From Punctularia strigosozonata HHB-11173 SS5 (lineage: Eukaryota > Basidiomycota > Agaricomycetes > Corticiales > Punctulariaceae), in assembly GCF_000264995.1 (NCBI RefSeq), contig NW_006767441.1, positions 1,190,370-1,254,369 on the forward strand: DNA of 64,000 nucleotides, in the 5' to 3' direction. The position numbers and the translations under genes are program-made. This document shows, piece by piece, positions 21,967 to 32,094 of the stretch. Under the pieces are notes generated by a model. It worked only from the letters and a program-made list of their open reading frames with translations. It did not search any database and was not told the DNA's origin. Positions within the stretch are counted from its first letter, which is position 1. The number at the start of each line of letters is the position of its first letter.

Positions 21967-24900
21967 TCAATGCTCTACTCCCTTGCGACGCGCTTGCTGC
22001 TGTTCCGCTACCTTCTGTTCCATGGTATGGACAAAATTCGGGAACTGCCGCATGAATGTGTCGAGCGGCATTGCACGCTGCTCGTAGCGGCCCAGGATCA
22101 TGCGCCGCTGTGTGTCCAGGGCGCTCGCAACCGACATTCTCAATTCGTTGACCGATCGGGCGAATTCGTTCATGACCAGCTCCTGGATGAGCGGCTTCCC
22201 AAGGTCAATGATGCCGTCGGGGGTTATGGAAGGGGCCCGCTGCGGCCGAGGGGGTTCATGGACGAGAGCCTTCATCTGCGTTATGAGAGCTTCATTCTCT
22301 TCGCGCTGCTGCTGGACTCGAAGCTTCGTCTGCGCGAATGATTCCTCCGCCTGAGACCCCGTGGGTTAGCTCTGGCCTGCTTATGATGTGCGAAGGCGGA
22401 CTAACCTGCTTATACCGCCTCCGCATCTCTTCATTCTCCTCCGCTAGCTTCTGGCACATCTCGTCATGCGCAGTGCGTCGAGCGTAGATCTCGGCGACCA
22501 ATTGCGCTTGCTCATTCAAGCGCGCCGACTGGCCTGCCAAGATGCCACGCAGCCGGTCCTCCCTCTCCGCGTGCGGGCCAGCCAGCGAAGGGACGAGTTC
22601 GCCTTCCTCTAGAGTGTGGAAGCCCGTGTCCTTGACCCACGAAGCCATCTTGTCGGCGATCAGTTGGTTCAGCGGTTCATCGATGTCGGCCTTGAGCACG
22701 TTTCTTAGCTCCCCGGACTCCAGCTCGTCGACACGGCGCGCCAGATCGGCCATTCCGGCCGGGTATTGGACGGTTTCTACCTCCTCGCCCTCTTCCGGCT
22801 TCCGGCGCTTGCGAGGCAGCTCGGGAGCGTCCTCGCTGGGCTCGCTCGGCTTCCGAAGAGAACCCTCCACATGCCGCAAGTATTCTTTGACGTTATCCGT
22901 CCAGCTCTTGATGTCAGAGGCCATGGCGTTCAACTGATCGGTGTCGATCTCCACTTGCCTCTGGGACACCACGGTGCCGAGTGACGGATATTGCGCTAAC
23001 TGATTGAGAGCTTCTTCGAGCTTGTGTTTGTGCTCCCGCAGCTGGTCCTTAGCATCCACGGGCAGACTGTTCAACGCAGCCGCCCCGTACGGGCCGACCT
23101 TCTGATACTGGCTCGACGTTTGGAGGGACTTCAACTTTGCCAGCTGCGCTTCGGCCCGATCGATGTTCCCGACGGCTCGCATGGCCGCGATCGTCCGTCT
23201 GATAGACAAGACGTAAGTCGGGCGGCGGTGGGCATGGATGCACGGAATACTCACTTCTTTATGTCGATCTGGGTAGCCTGTGGATTGCTGGGATCGAACT
23301 CGATCGGCTTCGAGGCCAGACGTCTGGAACTGCTCGCGCTGACGAGAGAGGGTTCGCGCGACCACGAGCCCGCGGGCGACCCGACGACCGGCGACATCGC
23401 GACGTCCATGGAGAGACGCGAATCCTGGCGCGGGTTGATGAAGGGGCGAGGCGGGCGCTGTGAGTCGGTGGACGCGCGCCGCTGGTCGTCAAGGTGCGCG
23501 CTTGGGGCGAAAGGCACGATCGGCGAAGCAGGTGAATCGATAGACATGCTGCTCGTGGATCGTCGAATGTTGTTACCCCAGCCGGAGTCCTGCGTGGCCG
23601 GCTCCTTCCAGTCGCTCTTGCCCTTGCCCTTCTTTCTTGTCTTCGCGTCGTAGGGAGGAGGAGCGTTATCTGCACCGGCGCTGGAGATGGCCCCGCCCCA
23701 CGCACCGCCATGGGCGCTCGGCACCGACCCTGACTCGCCGAGATTCTCACCGTCCACAGGGGCGGAAGTTGGCTGGTCCCAGGTCGCAGGAGGAGTGCTC
23801 CATGCGGAAGCCTCATTTCCGCTAAGAAGAGAGGCGGTCTTCGTCTGCTGATCTGCGCCACACGCCACCGTGGACCCCCAGCCGCCGTCAATCTGGTTGT
23901 CGGCAGTCGCCGCGTCTTCGGTGGAGACATTCATGAACGTGTCTGAGGCCGACGCCGTATGAGATCCCACACCGACATCGTCGTTGGGCGCGCCCCACGA
24001 ATTCGACGTGCCCCACCCTCCGCCGCCGCTGCCGCTGCCCGTATCGTTCGCTATGGGGTTGGTAGCCCACCCTGCACCAGTATTCGTGTTGTTGGCAGCC
24101 GTGCCCCAGCCCACCGAATCCGTTGTCGATGTACCCCAGCTGCCAGAGTCCGCCGCCGCCCCCCAACCTCCGCGGTCCGGATCCGCCCCAGACGCGCCCC
24201 AGGACGCGCCCTCGTTGCCCGTCGTGTCCCATGTGCTTCCAGAATCCGCCGAGGCCCCCCAGCCTGCGGCCGCACTCACGGCTTTTGTCCAGTCTACGTC
24301 GTCCGCCGCTGCCGTCGTCTTCGTCGCCGTGCTGCTCCACGTGCTCTGTCCGCCGCTCCAACTGCCGCCATTCCCGCCGCCGCCTCGACCTCCGCCTCCT
24401 CCGAACGACGACTGCCGTTGCGAATGCGGCGCCGCGGTCGCCCAATCATCGTCCTCCGGATGGGCGAACTTGCATTTGCCGTACTCGGCAAACTTGCATT
24501 TCCTGGAACCGATCGGCTTGCCGTCGTCGTCGTAGAACTGCAGGGTGATGCGTCGTTTGTTCAGCTGTGGTAAATAGATATGGAAATCGTATTGCCCTCA
24601 CCTTGCATCTCCCCCTTTTCCCGCCTTTTGGACCTGATCGGACGGCGCTCTGCTCTGGGCCGGTGCTCCAGCTGGTGTTGTTATTGTCAGCCCAGCTCGA
24701 CAAAGCCTAATCCGAGAGCATGCTGAGAACCGTGATGAACATATATGATCATATATACACACCGGCGTCTCGGAAGAATCGTTCTGGGGCCAGCTCGTTC
24801 GAGCCTGCAAAGAAACTACGTGAGCCCTGAAGCGATATCAGTGGTTCGAGATGGAGAAGCATACCGAGTCAAATCCTTTGTTCGTCGGCGGCGGCAAGTT

Positions 24901-25215
24901 GGTGGGCAAATCCGGTGGTAAATCGAAACTGGCGCTCTTCTGAATGAAGGGGGGGCTCAGAGCAAGATCGTATATAGCATATATGCAACATGAAGAACTC
25001 ACGATCGTCGTCTTCTGCCGCAGCCGCCCCACACTGAACCAGTCGGGCTCTGCTGGGTGGATGAACTCGCACCCGCGGCCCATCCGGGGACATCCTCCTT
25101 TGATCGGTTGCCCGTCGTCGTCGTAGTCCTGCGGGGCGCGGGGCGAATATCAGCTTCTCCCACTGACCGATGGGTTCAAAGGAATGGTACGCACCCGACA
25201 TCGGTAGGGCGGCAT
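21967..25215 (-). CDS. CCCH zinc-finger protein with WG/GW repeats and C-terminal coiled coil
   Basis: Not an annotated family I can name. Order: a CCCH-type finger at the N-terminus (MPPYRCRDYDDDGQPIKGGC, then PRMGRGCEFIHP); a second similar Cys/His element (SRKCKFAEYGKCKFAHPEDD); a Gly-rich stretch; a region of about 250 residues with some eleven WG/GW motifs (WGAS, GGWGAA, GSWGTS, VGWGTA, GGWGTS, SGWGNN and others); a Ser/Pro-rich linker; and long coiled-coil segments (from TIAAMRAVGNIDRAEAQLAK through AEENEEMRRRYKQ) to the end QQQARRKGVEH. CCCH fingers commonly bind RNA. Tandem WG/GW motifs are the known Argonaute-binding hook of GW182-type proteins. An RNA-silencing or mRNA-decay role is inference. 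The start at 25215 gives the first complete CCCH finger. It is convergent with FBP1. Confidence 0.7.
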
Positions 25216-25909
25216 GCCTTGGGAGACAGACTGAGAAGGCGAGAGCACAAGTCGAAGACCCGGATGTGAGAGGTTGGGTCAAAGGGCGTTCTCCGACCTC
25301 CCTCCCCTCCGTTCTGTGGATATCTGCTGGAGGCAAATTTCGGGGATGACGACGGAGCGGCGAAGTCGATATAGAGCGGCCCGTAATTACGGCAGGCGGC
25401 GATCGCCTAGCGGTCGCCGCGTATCGTCGCTGCTGGATCTTGCCCTGCGCGTGGTCGGTCACGCGTTCACGCGTCGGTCACAATTCGTGGCTTGAACTTC
25501 GCGTACCCCGTGTTCCATCGCAGTGGAGGAGCAAGACTGGGACAGGAATATAGTCGAAATGGGCTGAAGCAGCGGTCTTGTCGTGGACAACGAACAGCAG
25601 TGGCGTCCCTTCCCAGCCGTTTTTCCATCCACCGTAAAACGCGGGCCCGAGTGACTCCACCCTCGAGGGTGCGGATCTTCCCCGAGCCGAGAGCATCTTT
25701 AGGCGCCTTGGCCCACAGCTAAATCACAATCCATCGGAACTTCAGGAAACAGGCTGGCTCGTATCCCAACGACGAGCAAGAGCAGTTATGTATCAACGTT
25801 GCACCTCAATGCTACAGCTATCTTCGCGGGGACGGCAGATTTGAGTGCATTAGATACTATATGACGATAAGATATCACAAGACTGAGTGGTGCAGGTGGC
25901 CTCTGGTCA
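25216..25909. promoter_or_regulatory. CCCH-gene promoter region with paired MCB-like boxes
   Basis: 694 bp between the CCCH gene start and the PheRS stop. Two ACGCGT boxes (25461-25466 and 25469-25474) sit about 250 bp upstream of the CCCH ATG. This matches the MluI cell-cycle box bound by MBF in fungi. Regulation by cell cycle is inferred. Nothing else was recognised. Confidence 0.4.
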
Positions 25910-27406
25910 CTATGCTTTTGGTTGCCGTATCTCGACGCCGAATTGAGACTCGAGTTTGCCGTTCACAAGCTCCTGCATGTCGTTGATCTCCGCGTTGGTT
26001 AACGATCTACGCGCAGGATTCAGATTCCTTTCCAGATGCGAGAATTCGACGTAACGAACCTATCCAAGGAGCGATAGTTGATGCGGTAGCACTGGCTGGT
26101 GCGTTTCGTCTTGGGATGTATGAATTCGTCGATCTTCACACCAATTCAGTATGCGAAGAGATCGTCAGCGTATAATGTGCTACTCACCAGAGCGACGTCT
26201 TCAACGAGATCACCAGCGATATCTCGCACAACATCGAAGACATCGTTCTTGTTCAACCCATGCGCAGGAAGCCAGAAGCTGGCGTCCTTGTAGCAGCTAG
26301 GAAACTTCGAGTACGGCTTGAACGTGGTAATTTGGCAAGGAGAAAACTGCGAGATGAAGCGGGGATCCTGAGACCAGAACAGGCGAATGTCTGGTATTGA
26401 ATAAAGGATCATAGCGATACGTTCCAGACCGAGTCCGAAAGCCCATCCAATCTTGGACGGTAAATCTGCACCAAGGGGTCGGCACTCTTATCACTCAAGT
26501 TCAACGACCGGGAAACGACGAACTGGACTTGTCGAAGGTGAGCTGTTGCACCACACCGCACCCGAGGATCTCGAGCCACTTTCCGCCGAAGAACACTTCG
26601 ACCTCGAAACTCGGCGATGTGAACGGGAAATAGGCCTCTATCCATCGCACCCTGAGCGGGTTCTCGGGTGTGGCACCCACCGCACCTCCGAACAGCCTCA
26701 GCATGAGACTATTCAAAGACAGCTTGAGGTTCAGCGCGACCAGCTCCGCGTGTTCCTTGGAATGCTCTGGTTGAACGGGGTTGGATGGCGAAGAATGCGA
26801 GATGTCCTCGATGACGATGTTGGACCGAGAGAGCTGCCTTGACAGCCGCTCGTTGTCCTCCTCCACCTCGGCCATCCCCGCGTGGTCCGCGTCGAAAATT
26901 CGCGCGCCCTCCATCTGGTGGAAGACAGGGTAATGCGTCGCGTCGATCTCGTCTCTCCGGTACACGTCCGCAGTCAGTAACCATTTCGTGTGCCCAGCCT
27001 TAAACGTCTCGACTTCGTGCGCGGAGGTGTGCGTGCGGAGGAGCAGGTCCTTGTTGACGTAGTACGAGTCCGAGACGGCGCGCCCGGGGTGGTCCGCGGG
27101 GAACCCGAGCTCGTCAAAGTTCTTGCCCGGCGTTACCAGCGGGTTCGATGCGCTCAGGTGGGAGAACGAGGGATAATGCGATTCGATGAGCGTCCGGACG
27201 GTATGCAGTGGATGTCCCGGTTTCGCGAGCAGGCCGGCGCCGAGCTTGGAGATCACGGCGGGGGTGATGTTCGTCCACGCGTCGGTCGGGTAGGTTTGCC
27301 CCAGCACGCTAACGGTCGCCGGGCGCACGGTGGAGAGTGCACGGCGAGCATGGGGGAGGACGAGGCGGGTGGGACGAAAGAACAGACGCGCGGTGAGGTG
27401 GACCAT
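25910..27406 (-). CDS. MSF1: Mitochondrial phenylalanyl-tRNA synthetase
   Basis: Single-chain class II enzyme that charges mitochondrial tRNA-Phe. The N-terminus is a basic targeting sequence (MVHLTARLFFRPTRLVLPHA, RRALSTVRP). The catalytic domain shows HPLHTVRTLIESHYPSF, the substrate region LLRTHTSAHEVETFKAGHTK, motif 2 (VYRRDEIDATHYPVFHQMEG), WIEAYFPFTSPSFEVEVFF and motif 3 (GWAFGLGLERIAMILYSIPD). The C-terminal anticodon-binding (FDX-ACB) domain starts at ITTFKPYSKFPSCYKDASFW and ends VEIRQPKA. This order is that of FARS2/Msf1. The start at 27406 is the Met directly before the targeting sequence. A MITE lies 71 bp upstream of the ATG and may sit in the 5' leader or promoter. Confidence 0.94.
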
Positions 27407-27467
27407 CCTCCCCTGGATGCCTGACGCGCCCGAAGATGGCGTCGCGGTATGAGAATGGCTGTGCGCG

Positions 27468-27639
27468 GGGCTCCTTTTAGGCGCTGTACGGTACACCCGT
27501 CTTTGCGATTTGACCTTCCGTGAAAGGCAATAGATGGCTGTAGAAATTTCCGGTTAAGGCAACGGCGTGAGACATAGCTAACTATAATGGTAACCCTGAG
27601 TCGCAAAGCCGTGTACCGTACAGCGCCTTAGGGCTCCTT
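27468..27639. mobile_element. 154-bp MITE with terminal inverted repeats and 9-bp target duplication
   Basis: The element spans 27477-27630. Its ends are inverted repeats of about 30 bp: TTAGGCGCTGTACGGTACAC at the left, and TAAGGCGCTGTACGGTACAC when the right end is read in reverse. Both continue into TTTGCGA after a small indel. The 9-mer GGGCTCCTT flanks it directly on both sides (27468-27476 and 27631-27639). It has no coding capacity. A 9-bp duplication with TIRs fits a Mutator-like (MULE) non-autonomous element better than hAT (8 bp) or Tc1 (TA). The matching duplication and TIRs suggest a recent insertion. Confidence 0.85.
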
Positions 27640-27804
27640 CCTGGCTTCCCCTGCGACCACGACCATGCGCATATATCAAGCGACGATGTGCCTTGTTTGC
27701 CACCGACTCAGCACCCTCGGCGGGCCTGCAGCTGCGACAGGTTTGCACTCCCGAGTCCTACATAATCGTCACAGGGACCTGTATGAGTGGATGAGGTCTT
27801 CAGG

Positions 27805-30203
27805 ATGCCTACCATGGAAACTCCGCACACGTCCCGATCTACTACCCTGAACGCCGAGGAGACAGCAGTGCCTGTGAGTTGAACCATACACACCATTTCT
27901 CTGTGTGTTCGCGAGATTGATTTTCCATGTATAGGTTCAGATTTTGGATTCGTCTCCAGGTGTACAGGGGACGTTTGAGGTACGTACGTTTGATCGACCT
28001 CTTGTGTGTTTGGTTAGCTCAAATCCATCTTTCAGACGACCACGGATCACCAGCGGAAAACGTCGGAAGGATGGTCCCTTTGCCTCAAGGCCATGCAAGA
28101 CCATGACCGACGGCTCGTCGCGGGATGGAATAATGAAATTGACACGATGTTAATCTTCGTATGTTCACGAATCTTTAGATTGAGGCTTGATACTGATCCT
28201 TTCACAAGGCGGGCCTTTTCTCTGCGGTTCTCACCGCGTTCCTCCTGGAATCTATGGACCAGTTGGAGCCTGACACTGATCAGCTCACTGTCCAGCTGCT
28301 CGCGCAAATTTCAAGCCAACTCCAAAATTTGTCTCTTCGCTCTGACGTTCCGGATGCTACTACGCCTGCCATGAACCCTCTATCGGCCGATTTCCATGCC
28401 GCCCCCTCAGCCATTCGTATCAATATTCTATGGTTCACGAGCCTCGTCTTCAGCCTGTCCACAGCTCTGTTCGCCAGCATAGTCCGGCAATGGCTCCGCG
28501 AGTTTGACTCTGCCAAAGAGAGCCTGTCTTTAATGGAGAGCATTCGCCTCCGCCAGAGCCGGTTTGAGGGATTGACTCACTTCGGCGTGCCCGGACTGAT
28601 GATGGCCCTTCCATTGCTACTCCAAGCCTCCCTGGTCCTCTTTCTCGCTGGCCTGGTGGATCTGTTATGGGGAATAAACGGAACTATCGCGGGCATAGTG
28701 ACGGGATTCATCGCCCTTTCGCTTCTCCTCATCATTGCAAGCGCCCTCATACCCCTCTTTTCGCCCAGTTGTCCCTACAAATCTGCTCTGTCGTGGATTG
28801 TGTATCAGCTGGTTTCACTTGTCATCCGCATGACAATTGAGAGCTGGAAATTTTTACGAACTGCGGCACATGGATTTTGGGGGCGGTTCCTCCCCTTCAC
28901 GACCCGACCCAGAAGCATGCCTTCGATGACCTCCACCCTCACCTCTTTCCACGACGACTGGTCTCTCCGTGACCTTCGCGAGCTCCGGCGCGACCCACTC
29001 GCCGCGAACGCCTTCCATGCTCGTGCACTCCAATGGTTGCACTCTTCATCGCTGCACGACCCCATCCTTGATCTCACCGTACCGTGCATGGACGACCTCC
29101 TCAAGGACGAGCGCGTCCGGCTCGTTGTAGCTGTAATCTCCTCTGCTCTGGGGTACACACCTCGCGCGCTCGTCAAGCTCCTCAGGAAACACGACGACAC
29201 GTTCGACCTGCTCAAGGGCGATAAGGAGGGCATGCAGCTCGCGGGGCAGTGGGCGCTCCCGCGCCACACGCGTCAGCGGCACTTGGGGATGCTGTTGGAT
29301 GTCTTGCCACATGCCAGGCAAAACGACCCGGATGTGGCGAGACTCGATATCCTGTTCTTGCTGAGGTTCACGGTGTCGGTACCGACAATTTCGCATAAGA
29401 TACTTTATGAGAGGTACTGGCCTGCAATGGTGGACGCCTTGGGTGGGCCGTACAACTTCTATTCGAGGCGGGAGAAACTCGTCGTATGGTCCTCCCTCAG
29501 GCGGCTGCGTAATTGGAAGGCGATGATTCGAGAGCGAGGTAAATTCACGCGTCGGCTGCTCTCACTGCGGCTTGTAGCTGATGGCCCGTATCAGACGTCG
29601 AAAGGTTCCTATCATGTGCGACAGACTCACTAGAACCAGCTTTCGATCCGCAGGAAGCTGGCCAGACCAAGGAATACTTTGAGCTTTCGTGCCGCACCTC
29701 TCTGGAGGCACTATGGGCGTTCCGCCATACGCATTCCGACCCTATGCGCCCGCTGCCGGAGCGCATCCGGCGTCCACTGGTCAGGTTGTACGGCATCATG
29801 GCCGAGTATCTCCAATCATGCCAATCTCAAAGAGCGAAGGTCAACTGTTTTCCGTTTTTTGCTCCTGACGTCACGGTAAGCACCTGTCGACTAGCTGGTC
29901 GGAACCTGGCACTGACATGCTCCGTGACGGACGTAGTGCTGCCACGGGACACTGCTTTGCTGGGCGAGAGAAAATAGCGGGATTGTACCGCCGTCTCTCG
30001 TACGCGCCGTCAGGGCATGCCACGAAATGCATCTTTTGCCAGACGATTACTCCGACGGCCATATCATTTCGACCGAGCTTCGAGAACTGGAACAATTGGA
30101 ACGACTGCAGGCTACCAAGAATATTTTGTCGATACCCGTGATCGAGCAGGATGGCAAAGGTTTGGTCCTTGCTATCGACGGAGCGGAGATCTCTGGACAT
30201 TAG
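27805..30203 (+). CDS. DUF6535-family four-helix membrane protein
   Basis: Basidiomycete membrane protein family of unknown role. Six introns; exons join as MPTMETPHTS ... TAVP, VQILDSSPGVQGTFE, TTTDHQRKTSEGWSLCLKAM, then AGLFSAVLTAFLLESMDQLE and onward. Four membrane segments are visible: IDTMLIFAGLFSAVLTAFLL, INILWFTSLVFSLSTALFAS, ALPLLLQASLVLFLAGLVDL and IVTGFIALSLLLIIASALIP. The loop LFASIVRQWLREF is a hallmark of DUF6535. The soluble C-terminal half, about 450 residues, is helical and variable (LRELRRDPLAANAFHARALQ, VVAVISSALGYTPRALVKLL). The frame continues through the last two small introns to TAG at 30203. No sign of decay. Such genes are often multi-copy in mushrooms. Confidence 0.85.
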
Positions 30204-30321
30204 CATTATTATCGAAAGTATATGTAATATATAGCTACTGCATAGAGGATCTAATCCGTAAGGGATAGCCAGCCTACGCTGGCGTGTGCAAGATGCCTCA
30301 CACAGTGTGTGCTTTGCATAT

Positions 30322-31978
30322 TCATTTTCGGGGTGTTTCCTTGCGGACGAAGTCCCTCGTGCGCACGTAGTTGCGCCAAATCGTCTTCCACTCCGCCTCA
30401 AGAATACCCTCCCCAGCCTCCTGCTTTTCTTCCGACCAGCCGATCCACCCCAGCGCACGTTCATAGCACTCCATCGCGTCTCGCGCCTTGGCCGTATCCT
30501 GTCCCGCCTGCGCCTCGATCACGACGCCCATCAGGTTCCACGCCTCTGAAGCGGACCGTCGCGCGTCACGCAACAAACCCTTCGCAGGTGCGCTCATCGA
30601 CGGCGAGCTCTGATATGAGGGTAGCAGGGGCCGGTCAGATGACGGCGGATGTGGAATGGAGGATGTGGGAGCGTCGGGGTGTACGAGGGGCAGGCCTGTA
30701 AGGGTGAGTGCCACGCGCTCCGACGCGCGCGCAGCATCTTGCAGGAGGGCGAGCGAGGTCTGTGAGGATGAACGGAGCGCGTAGGAGACCTCAGCAAGGT
30801 GGACACGGAGAAGCGCGGTACGGTGGGCAAGGTAGAGCGTGTGCAACGTTTGCGCCGGAGAGCTGGTGGAAGCGGAGAGTGCGGGGAAGGAAGAAAGGAG
30901 TTTGAGGGAATCTTCTTGCAAGGAGCGCGCTTGTTTCAAATTGCCCGTTTGCGAGTAGAAGGCGGAGAGTGAGACGAGGGCGGACGCGAGAGTGCGTTGG
31001 TCAAAAGGTGACGGTGGGAGAACTTGAGGGATGGGGGCAACTGGTGCATTAGACGAAGGGGAGGAGCCGCCTCCGGAAAGCTCGATTGATTTCAACCACC
31101 AGAATTTCGCCTCCTCTCCGTCATGCAAACGCTGGTTCAAGTCGCCCAACTTCCACGCAACCCGCGCAGATTCCGACACGTCCCATTGTCCATGCCTAAG
31201 AGCCTGCTCAAGCTCCTCCCGTGCTTCAACAAGCGCAGCAGGGACGCCCATAGCCTCCAGAACTCCCGCGTGACGAGCGTGAAGCTGTGGAATTGTACGC
31301 GGGTGCAGCTTGCCCTTGTCCTGCTTTTGCATTGCAACCTCAAGAGCCTTCGCGAGCGCGTCGTGCGCGAACTCCAACTCGAACTCGACAGCGTTCAACC
31401 CCGATCCTCGCGGTGATGCGTTTGTACTGGAGCTAGGACCGGCGGAATGGGCGGCTTTACCCGTCACGCCCGTACCCCAGTGCATGGACGTCCACGCCGA
31501 TCGCACGGCATGGCGTGCCCATATGCCTGCATATCGGTCAGCCTTACTCGTGCGGCCAGTAGCAGGTGGTTATGTACATACCGAGTGCAGTATCCGTTCC
31601 AGACTCTGTGCCTGACCACCGCTCCATCTCTTTGTCCCATTGCCACTTCTTCGCCTCCGGGTCAGCCTCCGCCGCCAACCCGACGTACTCGACCCACAAA
31701 TGCGCGCCCTCCCATGCCACACCGGCGATGGTACCCGCCGCAATGCTCGTTATGAGCAGGAACTTGATGAATCGCCTGAAGTATTCCAGTCCCCAATGCG
31801 CCTCGTTCAGCGCGTCGCTGATCAAGTCAAATCTCGGCGGGCCTTGGGTGGAGGTAGGTGTACTGCTCCGGGAATCCGAGCCATGGTTACGCCTTAGAAT
31901 TATTTGCGCAGGTCGTAAATGAGTCACAGGCGGTATCCGTGAGGCACGGCTGAGCCGAAGGGTTCTCTGAGGCAACAT
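30322..31978 (-). CDS. Mitochondrial membrane TPR protein, Mgr3-like
   Basis: The N-terminus is a basic presequence (MLPQRTLRLSRASRIPPVTH), followed by one membrane segment (FIKFLLITSIAAGTIAGVAW). The rest is helical, TPR-like repeat sequence (VEFELEFAHDALAKALEVAM, LASALVSLSAFYSQTGNLKQ, WNLMGVVIEAQAGQDTAKAR). One intron (GTATGT to ATGCAG) joins GTDTALG to IWARHAVRSAW. It ends VRKETPRK. This layout matches the fungal Mgr3/Ymr115w group, whose yeast members bridge substrates to the i-AAA protease Yme1. The sequence match was judged from layout only, so the name is tentative. The YME1 gene lies 7 kb away in this window. It is divergent from RAD3 across only 116 bp. Confidence 0.55.
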
Positions 31979-32094
31979 GGCGGTCGAGCAGGCAAAGCGC
32001 TCGGCGGACTCGTCCTGTGGCTGTGCATAAAGAGAGACTGAGAAGCACGGAGCCGCGCCCTCTCCTCTTCCTGACCTTGACCTTGGTCCTTTGA
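31979..32094. promoter_or_regulatory. Very short divergent promoter (Mgr3-like / RAD3)
   Basis: Only 116 bp separate the two start codons, so both genes must share a compact bidirectional promoter. No TATA box was seen. Confidence 0.5.

Noticed and set aside
23251-24445. Long antisense and shifted open frames over the CCCH gene (for example 23888-24445 minus, 23959-24573 plus)
   Set aside because: They are shadows produced by the GC-rich Gly/Trp/Ser coding repeat. Only one frame connects through introns to the CCCH fingers and the coiled coil.
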